From assembly GCA_913057945.1 (NCBI GenBank), contig CAJXOF010000013.1, positions 48,662 to 112,661 of the forward strand: a stretch of 64,000 nt of DNA. Reading direction: 5' to 3'. A model generated the notes under the pieces. The model ran no database searches. It worked only from the letters and a program-made list of their open reading frames with translations, and was not told the DNA's origin. A program made the translations under genes and the position numbers. Positions 27,662-36,833 of the stretch are shown here, in pieces. Every line of letters starts with the position of its first letter. Position 1 is the first letter of the stretch. The DNA is from an uncultured Hyphomonadaceae bacterium (GTDB lineage: Bacteria; Pseudomonadota; Alphaproteobacteria; Caulobacterales; Hyphomonadaceae).

Positions 27662-28033
27662 GTGCTTGATGACGTGATCAATCGCTACCTTGCCTGTTAC
27701 AATGCCCGCGATATCGAGGGAATGCTCGAGTGCGTGACGCAGGATGTTGTCTTCGAGAACATCTCGAATACGGGCCAATCCATGCGGCTCGACGGCAAGG
27801 ACATGATGCGCCAGGTGGCCGAATTGTCCGGCAATGCCTTTTCCTATCGGCGCCAGAGACTGGTCAACATCGTCAGCGGTGGTGGCAAGGCGGCGGCCGA
27901 AATCGAGTTCGAAGGCAAGGCCGCCGTGGACCTGCCCAACGGCATCAAATCCGGCGAGACGGTCAAGGTACGCGGCGCAAGCTTCTTCGAATTCCGCGGC
28001 GACCTGCTCTGCCGGATCGCGGATTACAGCTAA
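27662..28033 (+). CDS. SnoaL/NTF2-like protein (GTG start)
   Basis: 123 residues with the NTF2-like pattern: an opening helix (LDDVINRYLACYNARDIEGM), then alternating strands. Members act as small cyclases, isomerases or hydrolases or have no activity. GTG 27662 is chosen because GGGAG lies 8 bases upstream; TTG 27647 is also in frame. It is followed 5 bases later by the TIGR03084 gene, so the two are probably co-transcribed. Confidence 0.75.
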   Translation: MLDDVINRYLACYNARDIEGMLECVTQDVVFENISNTGQSMRLDGKDMMRQVAELSGNAFSYRRQRLVNIVSGGGKAAAEIEFEGKAAVDLPNGIKSGETVKVRGASFFEFRGDLLCRIADYS

Positions 28034-28038
28034 TCGCC

Positions 28039-28833
28039 ATGCAACAAGCGACCGATTTCCTGGACGAGACCCATGCACTGGGCGAATTGATCGCGCCCTT
28101 GTCTGATGCGGACTATCTACAGGAAACGGCCTTCAAGAGCTGGACCATCGACATGGTGCTCCGCCATTTGCATTTCTGGAACACGGCCGCCCTGCTCTCC
28201 GTCAAGGATGAAGCCGCCTTCCAGGCCCTCGTCTCCGGCCTCACCGACGCGCTTCGCAAAGGCGCGCTGCCGGACCATGAACGGGCACATTTCAATGGCC
28301 TGTCCGGCCGCGCCCTGCGGGAAGACTGGCTGGCGATGGCCCGCGAGACGGCCGATGTGTTCGCACAAACCGATCCGTCCCAGCGCCTGAAATGGGTCGG
28401 ACCCAGCATGAGCGCCCGGTCGTCAATCACGGCCCGGCTGATGGAAACATGGGCGCACGGACAGGAAGTCTATGACCAGCTAGGCGTGGTCCGCGAGAAT
28501 GCTGACCGCATCCGGAATATCGTCGTGCTCGGTGTGAACACATATGGCTGGACCTTCGCCAATCGGAATCTGCCGGTCCCGGAGCCCATGCCCCATCTGG
28601 TTCTGACGGCCCCGTCCGGCGAAATCTGGACCTATGGAGACGCGCAGGCCGGCGAGCGCATTGAAGGTCTGGCAGAAGAGTTCTGCCAGATTGTCACGCA
28701 GGTGCGTAACATTGCCGACACCAATCTCTCCGTATCCGGTACAAATGCAAGCGCATGGATGGAACACGCGCAATGTTTCGCCGGTCCACCCCAGTCGCCC
28801 CCTGCCCCCGGAACACGCCAAATTCGCAACTAG
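28039..28833 (+). CDS. TIGR03084-type DinB-fold metal-binding protein
   Basis: 264 residues matching the TIGR03084/MDMPI-like group: an N-terminal four-helix DinB-type domain with metal-binding histidine candidates in RHLHFW and METWAHGQEVYD. The C-terminal ~30 residues (PPQSPPAPGTRQ) are low complexity. Relatives are thought to be mycothiol- or glutathione-dependent isomerases. Its position after an NTF2-like gene and opposite an amidohydrolase suggests catabolism, but the reaction is unknown. Confidence 0.8.
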   Translation: MQQATDFLDETHALGELIAPLSDADYLQETAFKSWTIDMVLRHLHFWNTAALLSVKDEAAFQALVSGLTDALRKGALPDHERAHFNGLSGRALREDWLAMARETADVFAQTDPSQRLKWVGPSMSARSSITARLMETWAHGQEVYDQLGVVRENADRIRNIVVLGVNTYGWTFANRNLPVPEPMPHLVLTAPSGEIWTYGDAQAGERIEGLAEEFCQIVTQVRNIADTNLSVSGTNASAWMEHAQCFAGPPQSPPAPGTRQIRN

Positions 28834-28842
28834 GCGACCTGC

Positions 28843-30033
28843 CTAGGCCGGCATCATCGCAGGATGACGAAGCTCCGGTGAAAGGCCATCGCCCATCAGG
28901 TCGATGAAGTTCTCCGAATAGAAGCGCTCTACACCGCGGGCTGACGTCCCTTTCAGGCTTTCATCGAACCGTTTGAGGGGATTTCGGCCGCCTTCGACAT
29001 GCGGGTAATCGGACGAAAACATGCAGGTCTCTTCGCCAGCATTGGCAATGATCCAGCCCGCATCCTCGTGCGGATAAGGCGCGACGCGCAATTGTCGCCG
29101 AACGATTTCCGAAGGCTTTGCCGACAGGTTCTGCAGGCGCTCCTCATTGCGCATGAAGGCATGAGCTGCCGAATCCAGCGATCTCATCCAGCCCGGCAAC
29201 CAGGACGCTCCCAATTCGATGGCGCCCCATTTCAGGTTCGGGAACCGGTCGAACACGCCGTCGAAGATCAGTGTCGCGAGCGTTTGCATGGCCGCTTCGG
29301 GAATCGGCATGTAACTGACCGAGGTGAAATTGTCGTCGCCCCCATGAAAGTCGGGCACGGGCGGCAAGCCGTTCTTCTTGTAGACGGGGTTCAGCTTTGT
29401 CTCCCCACCGACATGAAGCACGACCGGCAATCCGGCCTCCTCGGCCATCGCCCAGAGCGGGTCCAAGGCGATATGACTTGGAGCATGGTTCTGCGGGCAT
29501 CGGCTCGGCACCATCAACGCCTTGGCCCCCAATTCGATGGCCAGCTTGGCCGAGGACAGCGTCCGATGAAACTCTTCCAGCGGAATATAGGCGACGGGCA
29601 AGAGCCGCGGATCGACGCTGCAGACATCGGTCATCATCCGGTTATGGGCATCGGCGGCAGCGTAGCAGAGGTCCATATCGTCGCCCTGGTCGAGGCCGAA
29701 ATTGCCCAGGCACTGCGTCGTGAAGACAAGCTGGCTGGCAAATCCGAGCCCGTCCAGCGCATGGGAACGGTCATCCCGAAGCCAGGCGCCCTGTGCTTCG
29801 TAATTCTTCCGCAACATCAATTCACCGTCGGCGTCAGCCCGGAACCCGGCATCGCTCTGGAGGGCAAGGCGCTCACGGATCCAGTCGGCGCGTTCCGCCA
29901 GAAGGTCCCGCATCTGTGGCGTTTCCCGGAAGCGGGCCAGCAGGCGCTTGTCAAAATACGGATCCAGGCAATCCACCGGCTCCATCAGATGGCTGTCTGC
30001 ATCATGAATCAGCCGACCACTCGCATACGTCAT
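28843..30033 (-). CDS. Amidohydrolase 2 family TIM-barrel enzyme
   Basis: 396 residues of the ACMSD/LigW-like amidohydrolase-2 group. Metal-ligand candidates are the D-A-D-S-H pattern at the N terminus, LHVGGE in the middle and FSSDYPHVEGG near the C terminus. Members decarboxylate or hydrolyse aromatic or lactone substrates. A GGGAGGAA ribosome site precedes the start. It converges with the TIGR03084 gene with 9 bases between stops. Confidence 0.85.
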   Translation of the reverse strand: MTYASGRLIHDADSHLMEPVDCLDPYFDKRLLARFRETPQMRDLLAERADWIRERLALQSDAGFRADADGELMLRKNYEAQGAWLRDDRSHALDGLGFASQLVFTTQCLGNFGLDQGDDMDLCYAAADAHNRMMTDVCSVDPRLLPVAYIPLEEFHRTLSSAKLAIELGAKALMVPSRCPQNHAPSHIALDPLWAMAEEAGLPVVLHVGGETKLNPVYKKNGLPPVPDFHGGDDNFTSVSYMPIPEAAMQTLATLIFDGVFDRFPNLKWGAIELGASWLPGWMRSLDSAAHAFMRNEERLQNLSAKPSEIVRRQLRVAPYPHEDAGWIIANAGEETCMFSSDYPHVEGGRNPLKRFDESLKGTSARGVERFYSENFIDLMGDGLSPELRHPAMMPA

Positions 30034-30104
30034 TACATTCCTCCCTTTTATTTTGGAGAAATGCTCTCATGCAAGGCGCGGCAGGGCAAGAAGTACGCGA
30101 CCCC

Positions 30105-31157
30105 TTAAAGGGCGGAGATAATCGCGTCGGTCATCTGGCGCGTAGACAATTCGCCGCCCAGATCACGCGTGCGCGCGCCATCTTCCAGCGCCTTGCCGAC
30201 CGCTGCGAAGAGGGTGTCGGCAACCTTCTCCCTGCCGAGCGACCAGCGCAGCGCCATTTCAAATGACAGGATCGCTGCACACGGATTGGCAATCCCCTGC
30301 CCGGCAATATCCGGGGCAGAGCCATGCACCGGTTCATACAGGCCCGGCGTGCCCTCTGCCCCGAGGGAGGCCGATGGCAACATGCCGATCGACCCGGTCA
30401 GCATCGCAGCCTCATCGGACAGGATGTCCCCGAACAGATTGCCAGCCAGGATCACATCAAACTGCTTCGGCGCGCGGACCAGCTCCATTGCGCAGGCATC
30501 GGCGTACATGTGGCTCAGCTCGACACCCCCGCCGAATTCCGCATGGGCCAGCGTTACTTCCTGACGCCAGAACAGCCCGGTCTCCATGACATTCGATTTC
30601 TCGACCGAACAGACGCGCCCATCACGGCCACGCGCAATTTCGAAGGCGACCCGGGTCACGCGCTCGATTTCGGGGTGCGTGTAGATCGATGTGTCATAGC
30701 CGCGGCGCAGACCGCCCTTCTCGTCGATCCCGCGGGGCGTACCGAAGTAAACACCGCCTGTCAGCTCCCGGACAATCATGATGTCGAGCCCTTCGACCAC
30801 TTCGGGCTTCAGGCTGGACGCGCTGACCAGGGCAGGAAAGCAGAAGGCGGGCCGGAGATTGGCGAACACGTCCAGACCCTTGCGCAAGGCAAGCAGCCCC
30901 GCTTCGGGGCGCTTGTCACGCGCTGTGCCTGTCCATTTCGGTCCGCCCACGGCGCCGAGCAGGACGGCGTCTGATTTGAGCGCACGCTTCAGCGTTTCAT
31001 CTGTCAGCGGGGTGCCGTGCGCATCATAGGACGCGCCTCCGACAAGGCCTTCTTCCAGTTTGAGATCAGGCGCGAGCACGTCCACCAGGCGCCGGACTTC
31101 GGCCATAACTTCCGGGCCAATCCCGTCTCCGGGCAGCAGCAGCAAGGTCTGTTTCAC
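30105..31157 (-). CDS. leuB: 3-isopropylmalate dehydrogenase
   Basis: 350 residues. It oxidises and decarboxylates 3-isopropylmalate in leucine synthesis. It opens [15 protein letters not shown], and shows the NAD-binding [15 protein letters not shown] segment. leuD and leuC lie upstream on the same strand, separated by four or more extra genes. Confidence 0.97.
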   Translation of the reverse strand: MKQTLLLLPGDGIGPEVMAEVRRLVDVLAPDLKLEEGLVGGASYDAHGTPLTDETLKRALKSDAVLLGAVGGPKWTGTARDKRPEAGLLALRKGLDVFANLRPAFCFPALVSASSLKPEVVEGLDIMIVRELTGGVYFGTPRGIDEKGGLRRGYDTSIYTHPEIERVTRVAFEIARGRDGRVCSVEKSNVMETGLFWRQEVTLAHAEFGGGVELSHMYADACAMELVRAPKQFDVILAGNLFGDILSDEAAMLTGSIGMLPSASLGAEGTPGLYEPVHGSAPDIAGQGIANPCAAILSFEMALRWSLGREKVADTLFAAVGKALEDGARTRDLGGELSTRQMTDAIISAL

Positions 31158-31307
31158 GTTCGCACTCCACTCATGTTCAGATAATCAATATCTCGCCGCA
31201 CCTAGTAGCGGGCGCAGTGCGAAGGAGCAATGCTGTCGGGCGCGGGCGACCTCGCGTCAGATCGGCACAGAGCCACGACGATACGGGCCTATCCAGTCTG
31301 GCGAGGG

Positions 31308-31580
31308 CTACATTCCCTGTTCGCGTGGCACAGGTGTATACCGGCCGTCGACCTTATCCTTGAATTCCTTGGCCTGTTCCTTGTTGCGCTCGTCAATTTC
31401 AACCCAGGTCGCCTTATTGTTGCACACGCGCTTCGGCAGCATCGACCCGAACTCCTTGATGGAGCGACACTCTTGCTTGGCGCCTTCTGCGAGCGTCATC
31501 TCTTCAGACGCGCTCGAGCTTGCACACGCCGCTACAGACACCACCATTCCGCCCATCAAAGCGATCCATGCCAATTTCAT
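31308..31580 (-). CDS. Small lipoprotein, tandem paralogue A
   Basis: 90 residues with a lipoprotein signal peptide ending in VAAC (Cys about 19). The mature part has two conserved cysteines around LPKRVCNNKATW, and the C terminus ends in GRYTPVP. The neighbouring gene at 31724-32023 is a clear paralogue. Function unknown; probably outer-membrane or periplasmic. Similar small Cys-containing proteins occur in sphingomonads and relatives, but the match is from memory. Confidence 0.72.
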   Translation of the reverse strand: MKLAWIALMGGMVVSVAACASSSASEEMTLAEGAKQECRSIKEFGSMLPKRVCNNKATWVEIDERNKEQAKEFKDKVDGRYTPVPREQGM

Positions 31581-31723
31581 TTACGTCTCCAGGTCCAGGA
31601 TTATCGTTTAATCAGTTCACCCCTATCGGGGGGATGAGCATGGTGCAACGGGCCAAATGGCCGGACCAATGGATCGGATGGTTTTACCGTCCCGTATCCC
31701 CGGCCGCGTGCATTCTGTTCCAG

Positions 31724-32023
31724 CTATTGGCGAGGACGGGTGGGAATGGAAACTTCTTTTGGCGGAATCGGCATATACCGGTCATTCACGGCACTGTCGA
31801 AGGCGGCCGCCTGTTCCCTGTTCCGCTCTTCGATCGCCGCCCAGGTCGCCTTGTTGTTGCAGACTCGCTTCGGAAGGATCGTGCCGGATCGTTCCACATT
31901 GCGGCATTCAACTTGAGCGCCCTCTTCGAGGCTCATTTTGTCGGACGTCGTGGAACTGGCGCAACCGGCGGCCAGCGCCATTGCTGCGATCATTGCGGGA
32001 AGCCAAGCTACCTTCATGAACAC
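31724..32023 (-). CDS. Small lipoprotein, tandem paralogue B
   Basis: 99 residues with a signal peptide ending in LAAGC (Cys about 21). It shares PKRVCNNKATW and the pattern E-C-R-N-V-E with paralogue A, and the C terminus RYMPIP matches RYTPVP. The DNA of the shared core is also similar, so a tandem duplication is likely. The extra C-terminal tail is rich in P and charged residues. Confidence 0.72.
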   Translation of the reverse strand: MFMKVAWLPAMIAAMALAAGCASSTTSDKMSLEEGAQVECRNVERSGTILPKRVCNNKATWAAIEERNREQAAAFDSAVNDRYMPIPPKEVSIPTRPRQ

Positions 32024-32094
32024 CTCCGCTAAAAATTGCCGAGGAAATCAAATACCACACATCAACTCAAGCGCGAAACGAGCATCCTGATTCC

Positions 32095-32271
32095 TCAGGA
32101 TGCGTCGTCCGGAGTCTCAGGCGGAGGGGTCTCGTCGCCCGGCTCTGCAGAAGGTTCAGGATCCGGCAGGGTGACATTGACTTCAGGCTTCACGCTGAAC
32201 GGATCCGTGTGACATGCGGCAACAGCGGCGAGAAACATGCCGCCCATAACCATCAGACCAAGTTTCTTCAT
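32095..32271 (-). CDS. Short proline/glutamate-rich lipoprotein
   Basis: 58 residues. The signal peptide ends in VAAC (Cys 20), and the mature part is an acidic, proline-rich tail (PDPEPSAEPGDETPP). An AGGAG ribosome site lies about 8 bases before ATG. It lies between paralogue B and leuD. It may only be an anchored linker-like peptide; function unknown. Confidence 0.65.
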   Translation of the reverse strand: MKKLGLMVMGGMFLAAVAACHTDPFSVKPEVNVTLPDPEPSAEPGDETPPPETPDDAS

Positions 32272-32294
32272 GTCACGCTCCTATACGCACGGGC

Positions 32295-32924
32295 TCAGCT
32301 GGCCTTTTCGAGCCAGGGCATGGATACCCGGCGCTGGGCCTCGAATGTGTCAATCTCGCCAGCAGCGGTCAACGAACTGCCGATTTCATCAAGGCCTGCC
32401 ATCAAATTGGACTTTCGGCCTGCATCCACCTCAAACGCATAGATCTCGCCATCCGGACCCGTCACGATTTGCGCCTCAAGATTCACGGTGAAGACATGGT
32501 TGGAGCCTCCCGCCTGGTCTGCCAGTTTCTGGCAGACATCTACCGGCAGGCGCACCGGCAGGATGCCGTTCTTGTAGCAATTATTATGGAAGATGTCAGC
32601 GAAGCTCGGCGCGATCACACAAGTGATCCCCTGGTCCAGCAGCGCCCAGGGCGCATGCTCGCGTGAAGACCCGCAGCCGAAATTCTCGCCCGCAATCAGG
32701 ATGCTCGCCGTGGCGTATTCTGGCCGGTTCAACACGAAATCCGGCCGCGACGAGCCATCAGACAGCGTTTTCAATTCGTGAAACAGGCCCTTGGACAGGC
32801 CGGTGCGTTCAGTGGTCTTCAGGAACTGCTTGGGGATGATCATGTCCGTGTCGACATTCGACATCGGCTTGCCCTTTTCGAGCAGCGGCGCAGCGGTTCC
32901 GGTAAGTTGGGTAAAGGCTTTCAT
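32295..32924 (-). CDS. leuD: 3-isopropylmalate dehydratase small subunit
   Basis: 209 residues, the swivel subunit that pairs with LeuC. It begins MKAFTQLTGTAAPL, has NVDTDMIIPKQFL and the signature GENFGCGSSREHAPWAL. I chose ATG 32924 as the family start; upstream in-frame sequence is unrelated. It follows the VOC gene by 10 bases, so it is probably cotranscribed with cysK and VOC. Confidence 0.96.
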   Translation of the reverse strand: MKAFTQLTGTAAPLLEKGKPMSNVDTDMIIPKQFLKTTERTGLSKGLFHELKTLSDGSSRPDFVLNRPEYATASILIAGENFGCGSSREHAPWALLDQGITCVIAPSFADIFHNNCYKNGILPVRLPVDVCQKLADQAGGSNHVFTVNLEAQIVTGPDGEIYAFEVDAGRKSNLMAGLDEIGSSLTAAGEIDTFEAQRRVSMPWLEKAS

Positions 32925-32934
32925 GAGGCGTGTC

Positions 32935-33777
32935 CTAGCGTGAAGAATGCGCGATGAACAGGGTCGGCACGCCAAGCGTCCCGTCCCGGACCGTGAAGAC
33001 AGTGGAGCCCGGCTTGCGCCCCGTGCGCTGGCCGGACACATCGAAGCCGGCGTCCGTGAGGCGCGCATGAGTGGCGGACAGATCGTCCACAGCCCATGTC
33101 AGCCCCCAGATACTGTCCGGTGCAGCGGGATCATGGTCTTCCCCAAGCCGATGGATCACTTCAAAGGTCAGTCCGCCCGTGCGGAAGAACAGGAAGCGCG
33201 TCTTCCATTCTTCCCGCGTCCGGTCCAGCGCGAGATCCAGTCCCAGCCGGGCGCCATAAAGCCCAAGCGCCCGGTCCGGATTGGGGGTATTGATGACGAT
33301 GTGATCCAGTGTGGTGGCGCTGCTGGCTGGCACATCGATCACGCGCAGCGCCTCTTCCGGAGAGATGAGGAAGGTCTTCACACCGGCTGTTTGGGAATCG
33401 ACACAGCGAAAACGCGTCCATTTCCGTGTTTTCCCATCGATTTCATTTGTGCTGGCACCCTCAATGATATCACTCGGCATCAGGCCGCGACGGATCAGCT
33501 TGTGGTGGGCAGCAGAAATGTCGGCGGTGCCGAAAGCGAGGCTTTTCAGGCCGGGGCCCTCGCCTGAGATGATTTCCCGCAGACGGTCGGCCACCGGCCC
33601 CTCCCCGTCGGGGGCCATCAATTCGAGACTCGTATTCTCCAATCGGAAAATCGCCGTCGCAGCGCCATCCGCCGAGGCACGCCAGTCCGCCGATCGCCCG
33701 AGCAGGCTTTCATAGACGGCCGTCGCGGCCCCGATCTCCGGACAGACCAGAACGAAATGGTCGAGACCTGTAATCAT
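32935..33777 (-). CDS. VOC family protein (two glyoxalase-like modules)
   Basis: 280 residues with two vicinal-oxygen-chelate modules: one starting LDHFVLVCPEIG at the N terminus, and a second starting LDHIVINTPNPDRALGLY (about residue 158). Such proteins bind metal and act as lyases, dioxygenases or have no activity. It lies between cysK and leuD with gaps of 6 and 10 bases, an unusual insertion in a leucine gene run. Reaction unknown. Confidence 0.82.
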   Translation of the reverse strand: MITGLDHFVLVCPEIGAATAVYESLLGRSADWRASADGAATAIFRLENTSLELMAPDGEGPVADRLREIISGEGPGLKSLAFGTADISAAHHKLIRRGLMPSDIIEGASTNEIDGKTRKWTRFRCVDSQTAGVKTFLISPEEALRVIDVPASSATTLDHIVINTPNPDRALGLYGARLGLDLALDRTREEWKTRFLFFRTGGLTFEVIHRLGEDHDPAAPDSIWGLTWAVDDLSATHARLTDAGFDVSGQRTGRKPGSTVFTVRDGTLGVPTLFIAHSSR

Positions 33778-33783
33778 GATGGT

Positions 33784-34767
33784 CTAGAGACCCTCGAACA
33801 GCGCCGTCGAGACATAGCGCTCGGCAAAGCTCGGCAGGAAGACGACCAGCGTCTTGCCGTCCATGTCTGCCCGCGTGCCGACTTTGACCGCAGCCGCAGC
33901 GGCTGCGCCAGAGGAGATACCGCCCGGAATGCCTTCCAGCCGGGCCAGCTTGCGGGCCATGGCGAAGGATTCCTCGTTCGACACTTTCACCACTTCGTCG
34001 ATCAAATCTGTTTCCGCATTGGCGGGGATGAAGCCCGCCCCGATGCCCTGGATCATGTGCGGTCCGGGCTCACCGCCGGAGAGGACCGGGCTGCCTTCCG
34101 GCTCAACGGCCAGCATTTTAAGGCCAGGCTTGCGCGCCTTCAGCACGCGTCCACACCCGGTAAATGTGCCCCCCGTGCCGATGCCGGCAATCACCGCATC
34201 CACGGCGCCATTCGTATCGACCCAGATTTCTTCGGCCGTCGTCAGCTCGTGGATGGCCGGATTGGCGGGATTATCGAACTGGCTCGGCATCACTGCGCCG
34301 GGCGTCGCCTCCAGGATTTCCTTTGCCTTTGCGATGGCGCCGCCCATGCCCTTCTCTTTCGGCGTCAGCTCCAGCTCCGCGCCAAGATAGGCCAGCATCT
34401 TGCGGCGCTCGATCGACATGGATTCCGGCATGGTCAGGATCAGGCGGTATCCCCGGCTCGCCGCAGCAAAGGCAAGGCCGATGCCCGTATTGCCGGAGGT
34501 CGGCTCAACCAATACGCCGCCGGGCTTCAGCTTGCCGTCGGCTTCCAGCTGCAACACCATGTTCAAGCCGATCCGGTCCTTCACGCTCGCCAGCGGATTG
34601 AAGAATTCGCATTTGAACAGCAGGTTTGCCTTGATGCCTTCGGCCTCGGCGAATTTCGGCGCGGCGACCAGCGGCGTCGATCCGACCGTTTCAAGGATAG
34701 ACGCGTAAGTACGACCGCGCGGGCCATCCAGTGTGACGTTACCGGGCAGGCTGACAGGATTGCTCAT
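33784..34767 (-). CDS. cysK: Cysteine synthase
   Basis: 327 residues of the PLP-dependent O-acetylserine sulfhydrylase family. The PLP lysine lies in NPLASVKDRIGL and the substrate-binding loop is PTSGNTGIGLAF. A Gly-rich GTGGTFTGCGR phosphate loop follows. ATG 34767 (MSNPVSLPGNV) is preferred to an in-frame codon at 34833. It sits between leuC and VOC/leuD. Confidence 0.93.
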   Translation of the reverse strand: MSNPVSLPGNVTLDGPRGRTYASILETVGSTPLVAAPKFAEAEGIKANLLFKCEFFNPLASVKDRIGLNMVLQLEADGKLKPGGVLVEPTSGNTGIGLAFAAASRGYRLILTMPESMSIERRKMLAYLGAELELTPKEKGMGGAIAKAKEILEATPGAVMPSQFDNPANPAIHELTTAEEIWVDTNGAVDAVIAGIGTGGTFTGCGRVLKARKPGLKMLAVEPEGSPVLSGGEPGPHMIQGIGAGFIPANAETDLIDEVVKVSNEESFAMARKLARLEGIPGGISSGAAAAAAVKVGTRADMDGKTLVVFLPSFAERYVSTALFEGL

Positions 34768-34846
34768 GGGTCCACTCCATTTGTTGCGGGACAATTTTGG
34801 CCGAACTATCTGCCCTCGCCCTTCGAGAGGCAACTGTAAGCTGGGT

Positions 34847-36241
34847 TTAGCCTATCACCCCCTGGATCGCAGCACGCGCCGCAAGGGTTGGGCTCATCAG
34901 ATGGGTGCGGCCGTCGCGGCCCTGACGCCCTTCAAAGTTCCGGTTGGAAGTCGACGCGCACCGCTCGCCCGGCGCCAGCGTGTCGGGATTCATGCCGAGG
35001 CACATGGAACAGCCCGGCTCGCGCCATTCAAATCCGGCTTCGAGGAAGATCTCGTCCAGCCCTTCGGATTCGGCTTGCGCGCGGACAAGGCCGGACCCTG
35101 GCACGACCATGGCGCGCACGCCTTCGGCCACAGTGTTGCCCTTGGCGACTTCGGCGGCTGCGCGAAGGTCCTCAATCCGGCTGTTCGTACAGGAACCGAT
35201 GAAAACGCGCTGGACCGGGGTGCCTTTAATGGGTGTCCCGCCTTCGAGGCCCATATAGGCCAGCGCGCGTTCACAGGCTGCGGCCTTGACCGGATCACTG
35301 AAATCTTCCGGCTTGGGAATAATGCCCGACAAGGGAATTGCCTGTTCCGGGCTGGTGCCCCACGTCAATGTCGGCTCGACCTCTTCGCCCTTGATGTGGA
35401 CGATCTCGTCAAACACGGCATCGTCATCCGAGTAGAGCGTCGTCCAGAAGGATTTTGCCACATCCCATGCGCCGCCCTTTGGCGCGGCCGGCCGGCCCTT
35501 TATGTATTCGAACGTCGTCTCGTCCGGCGCCACGAGACCCGCGCGGGCGCCGCCTTCGATGGCGAGATTGCACAGCGTCATGCGCCCTTCCATGGAGAGG
35601 TTACGGATCGCATCGCCGCGATATTCCATCACATATCCCGTGCCCCCGGCCGTGCCGATGACCGAGATGATGTGCAGCGCGAGGTCCTTTGCGGTCACGC
35701 CCTCCTTCAGGCTGCCGGAAACCTGAATGGCCATGTTCTTGGACTTGCGTGCGCGCAGGGTCTGCGTGGCGAGCACATGCTCAACCTCGGACGTGCCGAT
35801 GCCATGCGCCAACGCGCCGAAAGCGCCATGCGTGGACGTGTGGCTGTCACCGCAGACAATCGTCATGCCGGGCTGGGTACGCCCCTGCTCCGGCCCGACG
35901 ACATGCACGATGCCATTGCGGATGTCGCCCATCGGGAAATATTCGATGTCATATTCGGCAACATTACGGGTCAGCGTTTCCAGCTGGTTGCGCGCATCCG
36001 GATCGGTCACGCCGGCAAGGCCGGCGGCCTGGTTCTCGGTCGGCGTGTTATGGTCTGCGACCGCCAGCGTCAGGTCCCGCCGGCGTACGCCGCGCCCGGC
36101 AGCCTTCAATCCGGCAAAAGCCTGGGGCGTTGTGACCTCATGGATCAGGTGCAGGTCGATATAGAGCAGGCTTTCGCCGCTCTCATCGGTATGCACCAAA
36201 TGCGAGTCCCAGATCTTGTCGTAAAGTGTCTTGCCAGCCAT
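34847..36241 (-). CDS. leuC: 3-isopropylmalate dehydratase large subunit
   Basis: 464 residues, an aconitase-superfamily [4Fe-4S] enzyme that with LeuD isomerises 2- to 3-isopropylmalate. It begins [16 protein letters not shown], includes [14 protein letters not shown], and has cluster cysteines in IGSCTNSR and GCSMCLGMN. It lies 95 nucleotides from the SecD-like lipoprotein gene and 79 from cysK. Confidence 0.97.
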   Translation of the reverse strand: MAGKTLYDKIWDSHLVHTDESGESLLYIDLHLIHEVTTPQAFAGLKAAGRGVRRRDLTLAVADHNTPTENQAAGLAGVTDPDARNQLETLTRNVAEYDIEYFPMGDIRNGIVHVVGPEQGRTQPGMTIVCGDSHTSTHGAFGALAHGIGTSEVEHVLATQTLRARKSKNMAIQVSGSLKEGVTAKDLALHIISVIGTAGGTGYVMEYRGDAIRNLSMEGRMTLCNLAIEGGARAGLVAPDETTFEYIKGRPAAPKGGAWDVAKSFWTTLYSDDDAVFDEIVHIKGEEVEPTLTWGTSPEQAIPLSGIIPKPEDFSDPVKAAACERALAYMGLEGGTPIKGTPVQRVFIGSCTNSRIEDLRAAAEVAKGNTVAEGVRAMVVPGSGLVRAQAESEGLDEIFLEAGFEWREPGCSMCLGMNPDTLAPGERCASTSNRNFEGRQGRDGRTHLMSPTLAARAAIQGVIG

Positions 36242-36301
36242 AGGGCCTCATCCTGTTATGTCGCGGCGCACCATAGCGGCGCGCGCCCGGCTGGGAAGGG
36301 G

Positions 36302-36736
36302 TCAATTGGCGATTGGCGACTCTTGATCACAGGACGGAGACAGGCGCACGGCCAGCGCCTTGAGTTCGTCCATGTCGAAATCGCCAGCAACGAGTATCTC
36401 ACCGCCCGTGATCGTTTCCAGCACTCGGGGAGACATGATGGTTTGAGTGTCCACCCGCAAGGGCACGACGTCACCCATGCGGGCGGCGGTAATCGATTCC
36501 AGCTTTTCCGCGCCGGTCTCGTCCAGATGGATGGAGAGGGCGGGCCGCCCTGTGGCGTCCGTCACAGCCGAGGCCTGCACCTGATAGGGCGCGAACCGTG
36601 TGTCTCCGATGGTGAGGATTCCCTGGGCGATGCCCGGCGGGCGGCAGGCGGGCATGGTGAGACGCAGCGTATCGTCAGCGGGCTCACAGGCAGGCAAGAG
36701 GGACAAGGCGGCGAGGGTCAGGCTGAGACGTCTCAT
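36302..36736 (-). CDS. Lipoprotein with a SecDF P1-head-like domain
   Basis: 144 residues. The signal peptide ends in LLPAC (Cys 17). Residues ~60-132 read as the P1-head pattern of SecD: LSIHLDETGAEKLESIT, then PLRVDTQTIMSPRVLETITGGEILVAGDFDMDELKALAVRL (residues ~92-132). In SecD this periplasmic domain helps translocation. Here it is an isolated, lipid-anchored protein. Role unknown; a decoy or an independent use of the fold is equally possible. Confidence 0.7.
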   Translation of the reverse strand: MRRLSLTLAALSLLPACEPADDTLRLTMPACRPPGIAQGILTIGDTRFAPYQVQASAVTDATGRPALSIHLDETGAEKLESITAARMGDVVPLRVDTQTIMSPRVLETITGGEILVAGDFDMDELKALAVRLSPSCDQESPIAN

Positions 36737-36775
36737 GCCGTCAAGAGTGGCATAGAAACTCCAGCCCCAAAAGTG

Positions 36776-36805
36776 AAAACGCCCCAACCGTGAGGTGGGG
36801 CGTTT
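36776..36805 (-). terminator. Intrinsic terminator of rplS
   Basis: AAACGCCCCA (36777-36786) and TGGGGCGTTT (36796-36805) form a 10-bp stem with a 9-base loop; the minus strand ends with a short T-run (GTTTTC) after rplS. Confidence 0.88.
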
Positions 36806-36833
36806 CATCAATCCTGGCGAATGGCCGGGATGT

